Below the pieces are notes generated by a model, which saw only the letters and a program-made list of their open reading frames with translations, did no database searches and was not told the origin of the DNA. 64,000 nucleotides of DNA from Neckera pumila (lineage: Eukaryota; Streptophyta; Bryopsida; Hypnales; Neckeraceae), in NCBI GenBank assembly GCA_963969595.1, contig OZ018408.1, positions 44,269,022 through 44,333,021 on the forward strand, given 5' to 3'. Numbering within the stretch: position 1 is the first letter of the stretch; each line of letters opens with the position of its first letter. Made by a program: the position numbers and the translations under genes. Positions 62,740-64,000 of the stretch are shown in pieces.

Positions 62740-63273
62740 TGAAACCAACGGCAGGGGGACGAAATGATGAAACCAGAAATTTGAAAGCTTTCCTGTCAGA
62801 CTTAACTTAGGAATGCTTGCAAACCCAGTTTCTGTAAGCTTAGTCTGTCGATCACTTGCCAAGTTGCCATTGCAGGCTTGCTCCTAGCTTCAAGCTGTAA
62901 GTTGCGTCAGTTTCTCCATCGTCAAGCTCCACATCGCCGTAGCGTTCTGCGTTTCTTGCATTTCACCAGGTACACCTGGTTGCTGCTCAAGTGGTTTCCT
63001 TTCTTTGCAATAGAATGTGTGAGGTTTTGCATCAAATCCAGATCTTACGTAAACTCTTGAAGCTACTTAGTAAGTATCTCCCAGCTCGAATCCTCCTGTC
63101 AATGCCAATGTCGGCGATGGCGTGGGAGCTGTAGCTAAGGCCTGCATTGTTGCTGAGTGGGCTTTCCGTGAACTCAAGCTTTGTGTTTTGTGTTTGTGTG
63201 TGTGTTTGCGTTTGCGGGAACGTTTGATAGAAGCAGTTGGCAGCCGGAGTTTGCAGCAAATAGTTTGGTCAAG
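62740..63273 (+). promoter_or_regulatory. Promoter / 5' UTR region of the DUF1218 gene
   Basis: Composition changes to a balanced, GC-richer sequence ahead of the DUF1218 start at 63274. A TGTGTTTGTGTGTGTGTTTG tract lies at about 63,190. A clear TATA box or defined element was not found. Confidence 0.4.
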
Positions 63274-64000
63274 ATGGGGTCTGCTTCTGGCTTGGTGATC
63301 GGCGTCAGCGCCGTCTTCTACCTCATCGCCTTTGGTCTTGCTCTCGGGGCAATGGCCAGGAGGAGCAAGGTGATCACGACTTTGAACATTCTCTATCCTC
63401 TGTTTTCTGCTTTTTGTTCTCCATTCTTAGATTTAATCTCGTTTTTGTTGGCGCGTGAAACTTCATGTAAACTCAGGAGATTGTGCTGTACGTTAGCGAT
63501 TTCTTCTCTTGATTCTTGGTTGTATCGATCCCTTTCTTTGTGACTCCTTCAGTCTTGCTGGAACGGTTGTAGACAGGCCTTGGTGATCTTTCAATCGACT
63601 GTATATATCGGCATCTGATGGAATGGAGGATTGGTTTGCTTTTAGGGGGACGTGACGCTAATCGACGAGGACATGGGCACCTTAAAGTGCCAGTACACAA
63701 CAGACATGGCGACAGGCCTTGCTGCCGGCGCTTTCCTATTCCTCTTGGTTGCGCAGACTTTCGTTATGGGTGTTACAAAATGTCTCTGCTGCGGGAGTAG
63801 CGCCAAGCCAGGAGGCGCTCGAGCTATCGCTGTCGTTCTATTCATCCTCTCATGGTAATCAAAACAAGCTCTAAACTGCATTTACTTGCGTTCTTTGTCC
63901 CATTGTTCTCTTGAGCTTTCGATCAATTGCTTACGGACGTTTTGATGAATGTGGTGCAGGATATGTTTCATTGTAGCCTCGGCAGCGCTCATTGCGGGTG
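63274..64000 (+). CDS. DUF1218 family four-helix membrane protein, 3' end outside window
   Basis: Three exons are visible: 63274-63369 (MGSASGLVIGVSAV...ARRSK), 63646-63854 (GDVTLIDEDMGTLKC ... LFILSW) and 63961 onward (ICFIVASAALIAG), with GT-AG introns and phases that join cleanly. The first hydrophobic helix is in exon 1, the second is the AGAFLFLLVAQTFVMGV region, then a Cys-rich loop CLCCG followed by PGGARAIAVVLFILSW, the most conserved stretch of the family, and a third helix in exon 3. Plant DUF1218 proteins are small endomembrane or plasma-membrane proteins; some (the MWL proteins of Arabidopsis) affect secondary-wall lignin. The gene looks intact as far as it can be seen. A specific role cannot be assigned, and the fourth helix and stop are beyond the window. 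Confidence 0.88.

Overview
This window looks like nuclear DNA of a land plant, probably a non-seed plant (bryophyte, lycophyte or fern). The evidence is a chloroplast-targeted FtsHi-type AAA protein, a DUF1218 wall-protein gene with GT-AG introns, a decayed F-box gene, and hAT, CACTA, PIF/Harbinger and MULE-type transposons in a very AT-rich, repeat-dense background. The non-seed assignment rests only on the general character of the hAT and MULE transposases and the repeats, so it is tentative. LAYOUT: 1-22 kb is AT-rich DNA with a decayed F-box/kelch gene (2.5-3.6 kb), a decayed unknown gene (8.3-8.9 kb), a foldback element, two MITEs and several duplicated repeats. 22.7-27.0 kb is the main healthy gene, an uninterrupted 1,431-codon minus-strand ORF for an FtsHi5-like inactive FtsH. 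28.2-31.6 kb is a decayed hAT transposase gene. 32.5-49.05 kb appears to be one large (about 16.6 kb) terminal-inverted-repeat element. 49-62.7 kb is gene-free AT-rich repeats. The window ends inside an intact DUF1218 gene (63.27 kb onward). THE ELEMENT at 32.5-49.05 kb is the most interesting part. Its ends are inverted copies of a GC-rich GAGCGG-rich block followed by arrays of a GGATGA-type short repeat. Inside are (i) a small acidic-protein gene at the left; (ii) a minus-strand gene of at least 13 coding exons that I could join in phase, encoding a ParB-like domain (DGNHR) followed about 590 residues later by a permuted (class beta order) amino-methyltransferase domain with motif IV as DVPEG and motif I as DCTAATGSS; (iii) an array of exact 170-bp period in which a near-palindrome CTCGGNCCCGAG recurs in register; and (iv) a divergent plus-strand MULE-like transposase with a C..C/H.H zinc-finger-like region, D and CxxH motifs and a SWIM-type finger. 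A near-palindrome GTCTCGGNNCCGAGAC also recurs outside the array, in introns and intergenic DNA of the element. My hypothesis is that transposase, ParB/methyltransferase and palindromic sites form one mobile system. The copy here is damaged: the transposase has several in-frame stops and C-terminal frameshifts, the methyltransferase gene has one frameshift and one stop, and the small gene has one stop. Nearly every stop in the decayed genes can be explained by a single C-to-T change (CAG, CGA or CAA to TAG, TGA or TAA), as expected from deamination of methylated repeats. No rRNA, tRNA or CRISPR array was recognised. All homology statements come from reading motifs by eye; no database search was possible.
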